The position numbers were made by a program, and so were the translations under genes. A stretch of 64,000 bases of DNA from Chlorokybus atmophyticus (taxonomy: Eukaryota; Streptophyta; Chlorokybophyceae; Chlorokybales; Chlorokybaceae). Numbering within the stretch: position 1 is the first letter of the stretch; each line of letters begins with the position of its first letter. The stretch spans positions 77,114 through 141,113 of the forward strand of contig RHPI01001965.1 in assembly GCA_009103225.1 (NCBI GenBank). Reading direction: 5' to 3'. Of this stretch, positions 12,917 through 25,782 are shown one piece after another. The notes below the pieces were generated by a model. That model was not told where the DNA came from and made no database searches. It was given only the letters and a program-made list of their open reading frames with translations.

Positions 12917-12946
12917 TTACTGCCAGTGACGGTATGTCACTGGCAG
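12917..12946. terminator. Stem-loop just 3' of the ASCC2 stop
   Basis: CTGCCAGTGAC and GTCACTGGCAG form an 11-bp stem with a short loop about 75 bp after the ASCC2 stop codon. A role in 3' end formation is only a guess from position. Confidence 0.4.
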
Positions 12947-13463
12947 CATTGCCATTTTGATATTGACACTTCGGACTTGTCAAGTGATGAATAACTGTTA
13001 GTGGCTCCAGGTTGACATGCATGCTGCCATAACACTTGCCTGTGCAACAACGGGTTTGCACACCAATGCTAGCTACCAGTTTCATATTATCCATTACAGC
13101 CTGCAACCACAACTCGGCCGTGCGGCGCATAACATGATGATTTTGGTTGGGAACTGCCTGTTTGGACGCGGTGCTCGCCTGCGACAACACTGATCGTATG
13201 ATGCGTGTGAAGCTGCCTTTGTCACAACAGGTATAACGCCAAGATTTCACTGAGATGTTTTGGCAAGGATCATGCCCTACGTCACACACCAGTGCGTTTT
13301 GCGACTGCACACGCAGTGGCTGTATGCAGGTGATGACACTCGCATGCATGCATGTCTAATGGGATGAGGGCAGTAGAGAAGGTATGTAGGTAGTGGTTAG
13401 GTTAGCAGCCCGGTGATTAATGTGAGTGCTTCATAGTGTGGTGAGTGGACTTGTCATGCGTAC

Positions 13464-13660
13464 AGGATATGCTGGCAGTAGTTGGAGACATGCATGACCT
13501 CACTCACAGCATGCCAAACAGCAACATGCAAGCACATTACAACACAACCACCGGGCTATACATACTGTTTGTCCTCACTACACTACACTAGTCCAGACCT
13601 CCCCGTTAGGCATGCATACATGCGTATTAGTAGCGCATTACCTGCCCACACGGGCTCTGT
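13464..13660. repeat. Dispersed repeat, copy 1
   Basis: About 200 bp matches 20113-20320 with scattered substitutions and small indels. Shared words include CTCACAGCATGCCAAACAGC, ACACAACCACCGGGC, CACTACACTACACTAGTC, AGACCTCCCCGT and ACCTGCCCACACGGGCTCTG. No ORF and no clear terminal repeats were seen. Confidence 0.8.
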
Positions 13661-14265
13661 CAGTTGGTGTTGGCAAAGTGTCACACTCTCGTCCATGCCG
13701 CAATCCTTGAATTCTTCTTATATTACACATCAATGGTGTTCGTGCACCGCAACCAGTACAACAACTGAAGCGGCATCTGCAAGTGCAGGTTCTGCGCAGC
13801 ATGTCAGTGCATGCACTGTAAAACTAGTGACTTGGCATGCTAGACATCCGCTTCGATTTATCCATAATAAACTACATTCTCTGGACGAGTTGCATGTTGA
13901 CTGTCAGTAGAGAGGAGCCTGAGTGCTTGCTAGCTACCTGGTTGTACTCAGACAGGCAGCAGCAACACCAGCAGCATTGGAGGAGTCAACAATGACAAGC
14001 TTGTGACATAAGGTCTGTTTGGGTGAAGATCTCCGTCGGCGCATGCCCCAAAACTGCCAATGTTACTGTGTACTTATCATGACTGCACCAACAACCTTTG
14101 ACGCCAGAAATGCCATTTGGTCTAGGTAGGAAAGTGCCATATACAACAGCAGTGCAGTGCCAGTCCCATCGTCGCTCGTCGACTAACTCCATAGTCAATG
14201 AACTTGCACCATAACACCACGTGCCTCATGGCTTGCGCTTGTGCACATCATACAAATAAGAATTG

Positions 14266-17200
14266 TCACTGCGGATTGGGTGGCCTGCTGTTTGCGGCCG
14301 CAACCCTGCTACCCCATTCCAGCAGCTGCCCACAACCATAACAAAGCATCAACACCATGTCAACCATGGTGCGCACGAGCAACCACCTGTTGGTGTTGTG
14401 TTACCTCTTTAGAGCAATCATCGCGGTCAAGAATGACTTCAATAAAGCAAAGGGACTCTTTTTCTTCGCCGACAGCAGTGGCAATAGCCTCCTGAAGCTC
14501 CTCTTCTGTTGTCACACGCGTCACCCAACACCTACTCGCCACAAACACAAGTTTCCAAATAACATGAATAGCAGTATCAGGATGGTTGTCAAGGGAGGGA
14601 AGCAGCACGGTTGGTCAACTGCGGCATTTGCACCTGCCCTCATTGTTATGTATAGCCTTAACAACACCGCAATAGTCCCAGCGCTTAATGTTGTTGTACG
14701 GTCCGTCGTGTATCTGCACTTCAATCGTGTACCTGCAAGACAAGAGTTTGCTGATCCATCCACAAGCTGTAACATCAATGATACCAGTTCTTCAACAACC
14801 ATTCCTCACCCATCATTGTTGATAAGAAAGATGATTGGGTTAAGTCCATATCGTATCATTGTGCCAACATCCTGCGCAGTCACCTGCACAAAGGGGATTG
14901 TACATACAAAGCCACATGAAAAGTTGATTGCTTCAATTAGTAGTCAACGAGTGAAGCAACCAACAAACCTGGAAGCTGCCGTCTCCAATACACGCAATCA
15001 CGCGCTTGTCATTTGCAGCAGCATATCCAAGCGTCGCACCAACTGACCAGCCAATGGACCCGTATTGCATCTGAAACTCATACCTGTGTGATGGATGCAA
15101 CTCACCCAAAACTGCTTTCTAGCTGCATGCATGAATGCATGCATGCGGAGCTGTTGGTGGGCACGCAATGCATGAACGTCCGCAGCACTCACCCACAGCC
15201 TTCGGGCAGTCTCAATTTTTGGCAGTTGAACCACGAATCTCCAGTCTCAGCCAAAACAGCGGTGTCGGCAGAAAGAATTTTCTGTTGTGGGTTTCACGTT
15301 CCATCTCAACTTGCAGTAAGCTGGTGGCAAACAAGATACTCTGCGGAACACAGGCTTTACCGCACCTGTATGTGCTTGAAGAGTGTCACGCAGCGCAGCG
15401 GCTCGCCCTTTGCTTGCACAGGCGGCTCCGCCATCGGCACGTACATACGTGCATAGTTGATGTACGAAGTGGCGTTCTTTTTCACTCTCTCCGCCAGTGC
15501 CAGCAGGAAATCCTGTATCATTTGAGTGTGTTCACAAGTGCCAATTACTGCAGTCGAAAACAGCAGTTGACATGTACGACGCACATTCGCACTTAGGCAT
15601 GCTTGCACGCACGCACGCTTGCACAAGTAGTTAGATAAGCCAAAACTTAATGATGATGTGCAACCCCACCGTCATGAGGACGCAGCCGAAGCTCTGTTTC
15701 CCAGCAATGATGACGCGATCTTTCTTGACCTGGATCATCTTCTCCTTGCGCAGCAGCAGCGAGTAGCCCACTGAGGTGTAGTCGTTGAACACGCCGCCCA
15801 CCACCACGCACGCGTCGGATGACTCGACTATCTCCGCACAGCACGGCGACGACACCTACAAGATAAAATTTGGTTAATCTTGTATGATCCTGCTATGAGC
15901 TGCACACAAGACAGTACACTATATTGCACTGCACGGCACCACACAATTCCACATCAGTAAACAATACTCAACTAGGATACACTACACTGGAGGTTGTAGA
16001 GCATTGGTTGTCATGCCAAAAGGGCATATGCAAGTATACTGCTAGTCTCATAGAGACAGGAAGCATGCATGCATGTAAGGGCACACATTGCGCTGATGAG
16101 AAAGCAGTGTTCACTATAACCGCTGTACGAGGTAACATGTACAACTTACCGGGCCCCAGTAGTTGCCGATGTAGTGCGGGTGCCCTTCTGGAAACAGTCC
16201 CTTTCCATCGGGCATGACGGCGACGGCATAATTACTCGCATCAGCAAGCTTGACCACTTCATCCTGCGCCAACACATACATTGGATGTGTATATATGTCG
16301 CGCAGTCACGCATTCACAGATATCAACTGACATCAATCATCACGTATACCTGTTGCTACGTGTGTGTGCAGGCGTACGTACATGAGAATATGTGTCTGGT
16401 TACATGCATGATAGCCCACCATAGCTTTGGCGGTCTTTGTGAGGTGGCCGACAATAATAACAGGTTTGACGGCACTATTGAGGAACTCCACAGCGGCTTC
16501 AATGGCGGCGCGAACGCTCTCACTGTTGCTTTGCTTGTGCGTTATTGCGTACGGGACGGGAAGCTTCGCAAAATGGGGATGCGTCAACCCTGCATGAGAC
16601 AATTTATCATGGTACGCGCGTGGGTGTGCGTGCGCACACTCTTGCGCGTGTGTACGCGGGCATGTCTATGTGTGGCTTGCAGTCGTACTGTTGCTATATG
16701 TCAATATAAGCCTTCCATGTGAACACATGCCACATACCTACATATTGCAACGACGTTGGGTTTACTCACCAGCGATGTTGCATGACACGCTAATGTAAAC
16801 GGGTCTTGAGTAAAAGAGTGCACTGCTGAAGGCACGATCAATCAGCTCGTAAGCATCCTCAACTGAATTGATGACAACCTGATCAACGGTAACCTGCGCA
16901 TGCGTTGCGTACAATTAGCACAGCTTCATCACTGGCAACAACATGAGTAGCACGCACACATGTGTGTACAGTGTCACGCATGCACACACGCACGTACACA
17001 CTTACTGGCTTGAAGCATTCCAACTCCTGCCCGAAATTGGGCAAGCCGATGGTGTGATGAAGTATGCGGTTGGTGCCAAAGTCGTTTGAGTTGGGTCCTC
17101 CCACTATGCAGATGAGCGGCAGGTTCTCCGAGTATGCACCTATGCATGTCGAGTTCACAAATCACACAAGATGACTTGATTTTACATCCTGATGGCAGAA

Positions 17201-18491
17201 CAACAACCACTTGACTGTAGCATAAAGAAGCTGCAATGCGAAATCTAATGCACAATGTGTATCTGCGCACAATTGGATACACATAGAAGTGTAAATGCTG
17301 GCTTACACATGGACTCACATTCATACATGTACATGTTCGCGCGTCTAGACGCATACAAATATGGCGGTGTGTACGCATGTTTGTACTCAACAAGTGGACA
17401 TGCAGAACTGTTGACAGACATGCGCGTGTGCGCACGCGCACCCACACCCACACACAGTGTAAGTGTGTTTGCATGTAGCGTGTTCACGGAAGTGTGTGTA
17501 CAGCTAGTATAATCTTGTGTTAATCATTATGTGTGGACATGTACCTATATGTACGTAGATCAGAGCACAGTGCGTGCTCTTAACGTGGGTACATACCTTC
17601 ACCAAAACGTTGCCATCAAGTTCAGTTATTAGCAGACGTCTGCACAAACCAACCTGCGATGGCGTTAATGCACGAGAGCGAGCCAACTGTAAACGTGACA
17701 ATGCAGCAGCCGACGCCTCGCTTGCGCGCGTACCCATCTGCGGCGTACCTTGCATGGCATGGTGAGGTCAGCTGTGAGCAACCAACTTGCGAGAGAGGCA
17801 ATGCATGCATGAGAACTGTGGCTAATCCCCCCTCGCACGCGCGTGCGCCTTTGAGCTATCTGGCTCAATCACTCAATGTTAATTGAACATGCATGCACTT
17901 ATCAATCAATTAACCAAGCACTCAATCAAGCTTTCCAGTCTGCTTTAATCTTCGTTCAATTCATGCTCCATTGACTTGACAACTAACAGTTGCATAGCGA
18001 CTGACTCAACTTATTGAATCAAGTGAATCACGGGCTCACATTGCTGCCTACAAGCACACGTGTCAATACTGATGACTGCAAACCATCCATACAATTCAAA
18101 CAACCAAAGAACATAAACAAGAAGTGATTGCTACGCTCACCCTGCGTTCAGCTCATTGCAGCATCCAATCAAGCGCAGCTGTGGCTCTTTCAACAGCTGG
18201 TCCAGCAGGACCAAGTTGTAGTCGCCAGGAACAGAGAAGCAGTCCCTTACTCCCACCTATTGCGCAACGTGTATTTACCACCACCACCACGACAACAACG
18301 ACATCAACAAGAGCAACAACACCAGCAGCAGCTGCAGCAAGCCAGCACAGCCCAACTGAGCAATCAGCAGCAGCAACAGCAGGCGAGATGAATTTCAGAT
18401 AGCAAGCACCCACAACCAGTAAAACCCTAAATGAGCGCACCTCCACCAGGCGGGAGGCGATGTGCTGGCCGAGCGTCCTTTCACTCCCCAT
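14266..18491 (-). CDS. PDC: Pyruvate decarboxylase (TPP enzyme)
   Basis: The enzyme converts pyruvate to acetaldehyde and CO2 with thiamine diphosphate and Mg2+, the entry step of ethanol fermentation. About 15 exons run from 18491 ([17 protein letters not shown], 18491-18441) to the stop at 14266. Landmarks are [23 protein letters not shown] (the Glu that activates TPP), [79 protein letters not shown], and the TPP motif GDGSFQ...[17 protein letters not shown]. The protein ends [19 protein letters not shown], like plant and fungal family members, so it appears full length (about 570 residues). There is no obvious targeting sequence, which suggests a cytosolic location. A telobox lies just inside intron 1. 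Confidence 0.95.
18422..18430 (+). promoter_or_regulatory. Telobox AAACCCTAA near the PDC start
   Basis: An exact AAACCCTAA lies 11 bp past the first PDC donor site, about 60 bp downstream of its start codon. Teloboxes are known plant promoter and leader elements bound by telomere-repeat-binding Myb proteins. Confidence 0.4.
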
Positions 18492-20692
18492 CCTGAAGGA
18501 GCACAATCCGGCTGATCACAACGCACCATCATCGTTGCAGCATTAGCCCAGGCATTGGACACAGCACTTTTTTCAATCAACTGACCATCAAGCATGTGAG
18601 AAAGCAGCCACATTCATCTGTGCATGCTGCTGCTGCATTGCTTACTGGGCAGCTACCACCACTGGGCCAAACCTGCTCAGGCGGAGAATGGTTGCATGAG
18701 CAAACAGCGGGCGGCGAATAGGCCTCAAAGGACAGGAGCTTCTTAGGCACGAAGAGTTTCGCAGTAAACGCCCCCTGCGCCGCGAACGTGGACAGCGACG
18801 GCGGCGACGTCACTGGTTTAAGTTCTTTGGCCGACGTGGCTTATGAGTACAGCGTGGACAACGGCACGATTGTAAGCATAATGCGCCACACACATTATAA
18901 GACTGATGATTTAAGACTACAGATGACTCATTAGCACGGTGTCAATGACCCCGTGTCATCTGCCATCAGCAGAGTTGCAAAACAAGACAAGACATCAAGC
19001 CATGGTAGGCAGACATCTCTTCATCACAACAGACGTGGTCAATGACTTATTATAGTACGTAATACATGATGCTTTGTGGGAAATTCACATACTGACTTTT
19101 CCATCTTGCATTTGGTCTATTCCCCCGCTTTTATGCACAAGTGTGTGGTGGTGAAGGCGACACACATGTGCATTGTGTGTGGCATGGTAGGGTTATGAAG
19201 TGGTTGAAAATGAAAATCAGGTACGTTGTAGGTTACACGCATTCGGCCTGTGTCTGCGTGAGTATGTTGGTATGCAATAGTTGCCATTGTTGGGTTGGCA
19301 CATGTGGCACTCATTCATGTGTGTCATAATGATTGCTTATGGTGTGACACGCATGCAAGTTATCGCACACATTGCCACAACATGCTACATGTCCTTTATA
19401 TACAAAGTAGTTATCAGCATGTTGTTTGCTAATCACACTCTTTGTTTTAGAGTATAAGTTAATCGGCGCAACATGCATAGTTAGATAATGCGTAGCACGC
19501 AACACACCGTGCAGTAATCAGTAACTCACGCATGCAGTCAGCAGAAGCAAACAACAGGCACCATGCATATAATTACACACAAACCGGGGCCCTAAACTAC
19601 TCACTGAGTGCTACTATGTGCTGCTATTGCATGTTCTATGCATGCAACATTGCACACCACATTGCATGTACACTCCATTACGCCAACAATATAAGATCAC
19701 TGCAATATTAGCACAATTTCAGTTGATTTACAAGCCAATAGCTAGTCGAGCTGTAACGACATGGTAAATGTTGATGTATAAATGGTTTACAATTGTGAGC
19801 TGTGATTATTAATGTCATATTAAACATGTACAATGCATCTCTGTAAGTTGCTAAGAGATCAAGGTCTTTTTCAACTGATTTGTTCCATTGACACCACAAA
19901 AAGTTAAGATGCAGACGTCTTGGCCAACATGAGGTACATATGGTGACATATGACCAATCCGCATCGCATGCAAGCGATCACTGCACACAACGCACACCGA
20001 GAATACAAGCACAAGCATAAACTCATTGTTGAGCAGCCACATACCCACACGGTAAAGTTATTATTGAGGTTGCTTTGTCGTGTATATAAAGCTCAAAAGT
20101 ATTGGACTATGTACATGATATGCTGCCATTACTAGTAGACATGCATAACATAACTCACAGCATGCCAAACAGCATGCAAGCATATTGTAACACAACCACC
20201 GGGCCATACACACCGTTTGTTCCAGACTCACTACACTACACTAGTCTAGACCTCCCCGTCGTTGTAGACATGCATACATACGTATTAATTGTGCATACCT
20301 GCCCACACGGGCTCTGTGCAATTCTATGGCCGGCAGGGGCAAGGAAGGCCACAAGCTGAGGTGTAGTGTCTAGCAGTACCCGCAAGCACAGAGAAGCAGA
20401 GGGGAAGATGAGCTCATAGGATGAGTTATGTACCGGCAACACTGACAACGCTGATGTCTATGCCCAACCCATCCCGCCATTACAGTTCAATCACAAGGTC
20501 CTTGCATACATGACATCCCCGTTGCATCTTGTGTACACTTGCCCACCCAACACCTACACTCTTCAAAGGGCTCAACACATTCAATTGTTAAGTCAATCTT
20601 GATTGGGTTTTGCACACGAGAACATATGTGCTAAGTCACACGTGCAACCTTGCCTTCCAATAACAAGAAACACCTATGTGCCAAGATCTGTG
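18492..20692. other. Intergenic region between PDC and the mitochondrial carrier
   Basis: This region holds the PDC 5' flank and the carrier 3' flank. At about 18690-18813 on the minus strand there is a GC-rich, coding-like frame (..SLSTFAAQGAFTAKLFVPKK..) without an ATG or an assigned partner exon. The second copy of the dispersed repeat lies at 20113-20320. The rest is rich in CATGCA words and shows no gene. Confidence 0.5.
20113..20320. repeat. Dispersed repeat, copy 2
   Basis: This is the partner of 13464-13660 in the same orientation, by eye roughly 85% alike over about 200 bp. Both copies end in ACCTGCCCACACGGGCTCTG. It is probably a degenerate non-autonomous element of unknown class. 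Confidence 0.8.
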
Positions 20693-22340
20693 CTATACAG
20701 CGGCTTGTCTCAAGCTCTGAACGAGCCTAGTTAGCCGCTCACGGCATTCGCTAAGAATAAACACAGCAGCTGTAATACGAATAGCACGCGGCACAAAACC
20801 ACTATACAAAGTCCTCAATCCATTATCTTGCCATATCAACCGCAGCGTAGTGAACGCGGACTTGTAAGGCGAGTCCGCACCCAAGTTAGCTTGCATCCTA
20901 GTCTTTGTTGTATCGGCGGGATGCGTCACGATCGCCGCCAGCTGTCCTGCCGTTATGCTTGCGACGATGGAGGCCGTGTTGGGGCTCTCTGAAAAGAACT
21001 GTGAGGACCGCATCAGCTCCACCTTAAGCTGAGGACTGAGCGCCAGGTACGATGCTGTGTACACGCTCTCTCGGAATACTGTGGGCGTCTGTGCAGCACA
21101 ACACAGCAAACAGGTGATATCTCTGAGAATAAGCAACAAGTAGTGTCACACTACATAGAGCACTGCGCAAGAAGACAGCCACAACGTTGACAAACCTTTG
21201 ATCAGAATAGTATGCTCCAATCAACCATGCATTATGCAGGATGCAGGATGGATCCTGATCTGTTATGCTGTGACAACACAACAGAACACGCTTGCCTGTA
21301 CGTATTATCAACGGTATATGCGGTGATTGCAAGTGTGCATGCCTGAACAGACACATGCACCAAGCTAGTAGCGTCTGCCCCTGTGATGCATCACGGAAGC
21401 AACCATGCCAGGTGCACTTACAAATCCTTTGTACAAGCCCAGCAACCCGTAGCGCTCGACTACGCCTTTAGCAGTGGCCCCCAGTGACCCGCCCGTCTTC
21501 TGCTGCTGAATCATAATCAACTCAGCGGGCGTGGACACCAGTGCTGATGACGCACCCGCAAGGGTGGCTGCCAATGCACGGGTCGCGTCCGATGCTCCAT
21601 ACACTGTGGGCAACAAACCAGGTCACGTCTACAAGTACCAATGACATAGCAAAACAACGGCTGGGAAACGCAGATTGCTAACATATACGGATGTCCCTTT
21701 GCCTATTGCGTTGCAGAATATGCCTTGTACCTTTGCACGTTTGTTATGGCTATGCTGAGGTCGGCATTATGTTGCATGCAACTAGCGAATTCATGTGGCA
21801 AGATGCTCTGTATGCAAGCTTAGCATGCAAACAGACAAAGATAGTCCAAGACGGCACCAATCGCAACAATAATGACAACAACAACCAAGTTAAGAAGCAT
21901 GCCTTTGGATAGGGCCTCCTCAAATACGCCGTTTGCACCAAATTGGACAGCAGTGATAGGAACTATGCTGCCAGCGTTCACGGTTAAACCCCTGTACAGC
22001 TCCGTGAGTCTCGGCACGCTTCTTCCATCCTATAAGACAAATTGATGCAAGACGTCAACAATCTCAGACGCGCATAAGCAGCATTCTCGCATACCAGTGC
22101 TACTTTTACATGCAGAATTTCTTACGGTCCAGCAACATGCACAGCAGCATACCCCACTTGTACACTGCCGCTCCCCACCTGCAGGGCGTTCTTCCATGCA
22201 ACGGAAGGCTGCATAATGCAGACTTCAATGAATCCGGACACTCCACCTATGGCGGCATTGGCGATAGCAGGCAGGGGCTGTGGAAACGACTCCGTCACGG
22301 TCTCCACCGCCGCCTCATTTCCGCCGCCACCGCCGCCCAT
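20693..22340 (-). CDS. Mitochondrial carrier family (SLC25-type) protein
   Basis: This is a six-helix carrier of the inner mitochondrial membrane with the tripartite fold. Exons are about 22340-22179, 22029-21903, 21609-21412 and 21089-20693. The three repeats carry P-x-[DE]-type signatures. The second (STPAELIMIQQQ) and third (THPADTTKTRMQ) are canonical, whereas the first reads QPSVAWKNALQ and lacks the acidic residue. Other marks are GLYKGF, LYRGLTVNAGSIVPITAVQFGAN and LYSGFVPRAIRI. The start ATG at 22340 gives an N-terminus with six consecutive Gly. The second exon most likely ends at a GC donor (21902), because the next exon's phase requires it. Substrate is unknown; the degenerate first motif is known from divergent plant and algal carriers. 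Confidence 0.85.
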
Positions 22341-23063
22341 CTCCTCACCGCCCAGAGAGCTAAATTTGGGCACACATGTACACCGCACAAGAATTAGGGC
22401 TTTGCGCACAAGGTCGAGGGGCTCGCCGTATACAACGCACACAAACTAGTACCTTTACAGTACTAAGGTGGTACTACGACCGGTACTTGTTGGTTCCCCC
22501 GAAAAATGACGTCGCTCAGCTAGATCTAGCCAGAGTTCAACGACCTGTCGCGGTTAAGATGTTCTTTGGAACGTGCGCCTAACTGCGATATCTGCCTGCT
22601 ACACTGTACTAAGCCCATTTCAAACTGACTTCACTGAGATCCCGGTTTCCAGTTGCTGCTTCAACTGCGGTTACATTAACGGAGTCAGAATCTCGCGCAC
22701 ATTCGTTGGGTCTGACTCCCAATGCGCCGCACACTGCGGGTGAGCAGTGTTGTTCGCGCCAGGGCAGCCGGATGGGCTGCTTGTCTCTTGCAGCTTCCGC
22801 ATGGTTGAATAAGGTGTCCTGTTGCTGTCATTGTTGGCAACATCAGCGGGGTAAGTGTCCATGTTGGTGGCGTGCTTGAGTATGTGTCTGCATACGTGTT
22901 TTGCAACGTTTGGTTGAGCTCGGTGGTTGCTTGTCCCTGTCAGCATTGCCTTCAGCATTGTGGTGTTGTGCGTGCATGAGACCTGCTTAAGCTTTAGGTG
23001 AAGCTGGTTGCTTTGTTTGGTGGCAGCTGCTTATTGCGTTTGTGCTTGCAGCAAGTGCTCTCC
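22341..23063. promoter_or_regulatory. Divergent intergenic region between the carrier and the GST
   Basis: This region is shared upstream sequence of the carrier (-) and the glutathione transferase (+). It contains short GTAC-centred palindromic words near 22446-22492 (GTACC, GGTAC). No gene was supported. Confidence 0.4.
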
Positions 23064-25036
23064 ATGCGTGCGCTGGTTGCCGCTGGTTTCGCTGTTGTCA
23101 ACAGGCCTGCTCTGCTTTCTGCGCATTTGGCAGCCGTCGCTCCCAGGCGTGCGCCAACTGCCCCATCTCACCGATCTCTGCACGTGCAGTGCACGCCCTC
23201 TAGCCGACGTATTCAGCACCTGTCTGCGAACGCTTCCGCTGCTCCTAAGGTACGAGTTGCTAGGATGCCACCAGCAGCAAGCTTTGATTCTTGTTTATCG
23301 CCTAACAGTCTATTATCAAACGTCAGCATGACTGGTTCCGACCATGACTGCTAAGAGGTGCATGCCTGTGTCTCAGAGCATGGCTGATGTGTGCATTTGC
23401 TTCAGCGTGTAGGTGAAGCTCTAGGCCTGGCGCAGGGTCACTAGTAGTTGATGGTCTTAGCAGTAGCAGTCAGAGAGGTCCGTCCGTCAGTAGCCGCTCA
23501 TGGCTGCCGGCGGTTTTGTTCAGGCGCAGCAGCCATGAACAGCCGGGGACTGTGTTGGTTGGGAGTGTTGCTGGTTGCGGCGCTGGTTGCGCCTGAGTTG
23601 GCCCGGGCCACGACGCAATGCGAAGATGGTCAAGATGCTGGAGATGGAATCTGCACGGCACGTGCATGCATAGCATTTGAGAATCGCTGCCATTCGGTCC
23701 TGTGTGTAGTGGCAGTCGCAAAGTCGATGACTTGGTGCATAATCTCAGTACAGTGTAGGCGCTGCAATGTGTGGATTAAGTCCCCCCCCNCCCTAACACA
23801 CAAGGGTCTTTGCCTAGCCGAGCAGTTTGTTAATCAGTTGGCTGCAGTCAGTTGTGCATGCTTCTGCATTTTTACACTTGGTTGCCATTGCTGCTGTATT
23901 TTGCGAAGCCACACCTTTGGCAACTGATCTGCCTTTGCAGGTCGACTCCAAGTCAGCGTCAACAGCTATCACAGGCATGGGCAAGATTCAGTTCTACGGA
24001 TGGGGTACGCCAAACGGCCACAAGGTATTTAATCCATACAGCATCTGTCTCAGTTCTGTATCTGGCTGCAGGTCTAGCTGTTAAGCTGGCACAGAACAAT
24101 GCTCGCATAGTGGTCTCACCAGTACTGGGTAACACCGCAGATAGGCATTGCCTTGAAGGAGCTGGGAGTGGACTATGAAACACACTTCATCAACATCGGT
24201 AAGGGTGATCAGAATTCGGAAGAGTACATCAAGATCAACCCGAACAGCAAGATTCCAAGCATTGTTGACCCCGAGGGACCAGGTTTGTGGCTGAGTCTGC
24301 AAGCTTGCGCATGGCGGTCAAGCTGTAGGTGTACCTGTGACACTTTATACTCATTTGTGCAGATGGTGGCCCCATCACCGTTTTCGAGTCTGGTGCCATC
24401 TTGATCTATCTTGCGGAGAAGTATGGCAAGCTGCTGGGCTCCACTGGCACCTCACGCATGGCTGCAATCCAGTGGACCTTCTTCCAGAATGCTGGTGTAG
24501 GACCAATGATGGGCCAGTTCGCTCATTTTGCCATGTTTGCCAAGGTTCGTCACACATGCATGCACGGTTATTTGTATCAAGACACCACTTTGTGTACAAG
24601 TATGGAGTCTCATGCTGCATGTGACAATGTGAGGGACTGCAAAAGGCTGAATCAAGTGCAGGATAAGTGCCAAGATCCGTACCCAACCGAGCGTTATGCC
24701 GGGGAAGTGAAGCGCCTGCTTGGAGTACTGGAGAAGCAGCTTTCAGGTAGTTCACCAGTGTGCCTTGACATATGAGCGATCTGTCTGCCTGCTTACTGAT
24801 CTGACCAAGTTGTGCGTCTGTCCACAGACAAGCCTTACATTGCTGGAGAGGAGTATACCATTGCAGACATCACCACCTACCCGTGGGTTAGCTCACTTTT
24901 CACCCGCTTCCCCCCGGCCATCCGCGAACAGCTTGGGGCAACAGACCTGCCCAACCTGCAGGCTTGGGTTGAACGTGTTGGTGAGCGCAACGCTGTCAAG
25001 GAGGGCATTGCTGCAACTACCCCGCCACCCGCTTAA
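23064..25036 (+). CDS. Glutathione transferase, Nu/Ure2-like, with organellar targeting extension
   Basis: This is a thioredoxin-fold GST of the YfcG/YghU/Ure2 type, known for glutathione-dependent disulfide reductase activity. Exons are 23064-23249, 23941-24024, 24141-24282, 24363-24544, 24662-24746 and 24828-25036; all phases agree. Exon 1 (62 residues, MRALVAAGFAVVNRPALL..) is Arg/Ala/Ser-rich and acid-free, a likely chloroplast or mitochondrial transit peptide. The N-terminal domain has GWGTPNGHK, where Thr and Asn replace the catalytic Tyr/Ser of classical GSTs, then INPNSKIPSIVD and VFESGAILIYLAEKYGK (the Glu-Ser glutathione site). The C-terminal domain has GVGPMMGQ and YTIADITTYPWV. 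Intron 1 holds one ambiguous base in a poly-C run (23790) and a possible alternative first exon at 23535. Confidence 0.9.
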
Positions 25037-25782
25037 ATTTGAAGTGTAAATCAGCATGGCAATCGTCTTGGTTTTTGATGTTGACGTAGTAAATAAACTC
25101 CATTGTGCCGTGTATGTGAATAGTGTCTGGCATACAGTCCCAACAGGCATTGTTTGTGAGCTCAGTTTGTACTTGGTCTACCACTTCAGCAACCCACACA
25201 CACAAAGTCCACATGGATGTTTCAGTGTGGCAGTCTTTTGCAATTTGAGTGGTTTCCATAAGAATGGTAAACTGCTGTGCCTGCATGTGCAGTGTTGAGC
25301 ATACTGCACATTTGTAATGACCAAGTAGCTGTGCAATAGTTCAAGATGGAATGTGCGGACATGCAATTTGGCAACGAGTCAGTGTGAGCGCATTTGTTGG
25401 TGCGCATGAGTACCCGGTGGTGAATGTACGGATCATGATGAAGTATGCTGATTGTTTGCATGAATGGAGCATGCTCATGCATGCCACAACTCTCGCATCC
25501 TATGTGTTGTACACCCAAACATTAAAAGTATCAGCTGCACATAATGTGCTGTTATGTGTCTTCCTGTTGCATGCGTGTACATGTGTCCAATATGACATAA
25601 ACCCCTTGCAGACTTTTGCAGTGTGTACATTGCGTGGGTATGGATATTCCCAATACATGAAGTAGCGGTCATAGTTGGCGGTGTGGCATGTTGTATGTGC
25701 TTCGAATGTGTGTGAGCGTACATGTACACCACCGTACCATACCCCTTATATACACCTTAGTTACCGTCGTAGGCCATTAACC

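Larger units (their letters stand above)
12846..14265. other. Convergent intergenic spacer carrying a dispersed repeat
   Basis: This spacer lies between the 3' ends of the ASCC2 homologue and pyruvate decarboxylase. It contains the repeat copy at 13464-13660. A GTCACTGGCAG-type short inverted repeat sits near 12918-12945 (CTGCCAGTGAC..GTCACTGGCAG). No coding region was supported. Confidence 0.6.

Noticed and set aside
23783-23801. CCCTAAC next to poly-C as a telomere or interstitial telomeric repeat
   Set aside because: Only one unit is present, with an ambiguous base in a homopolymer.
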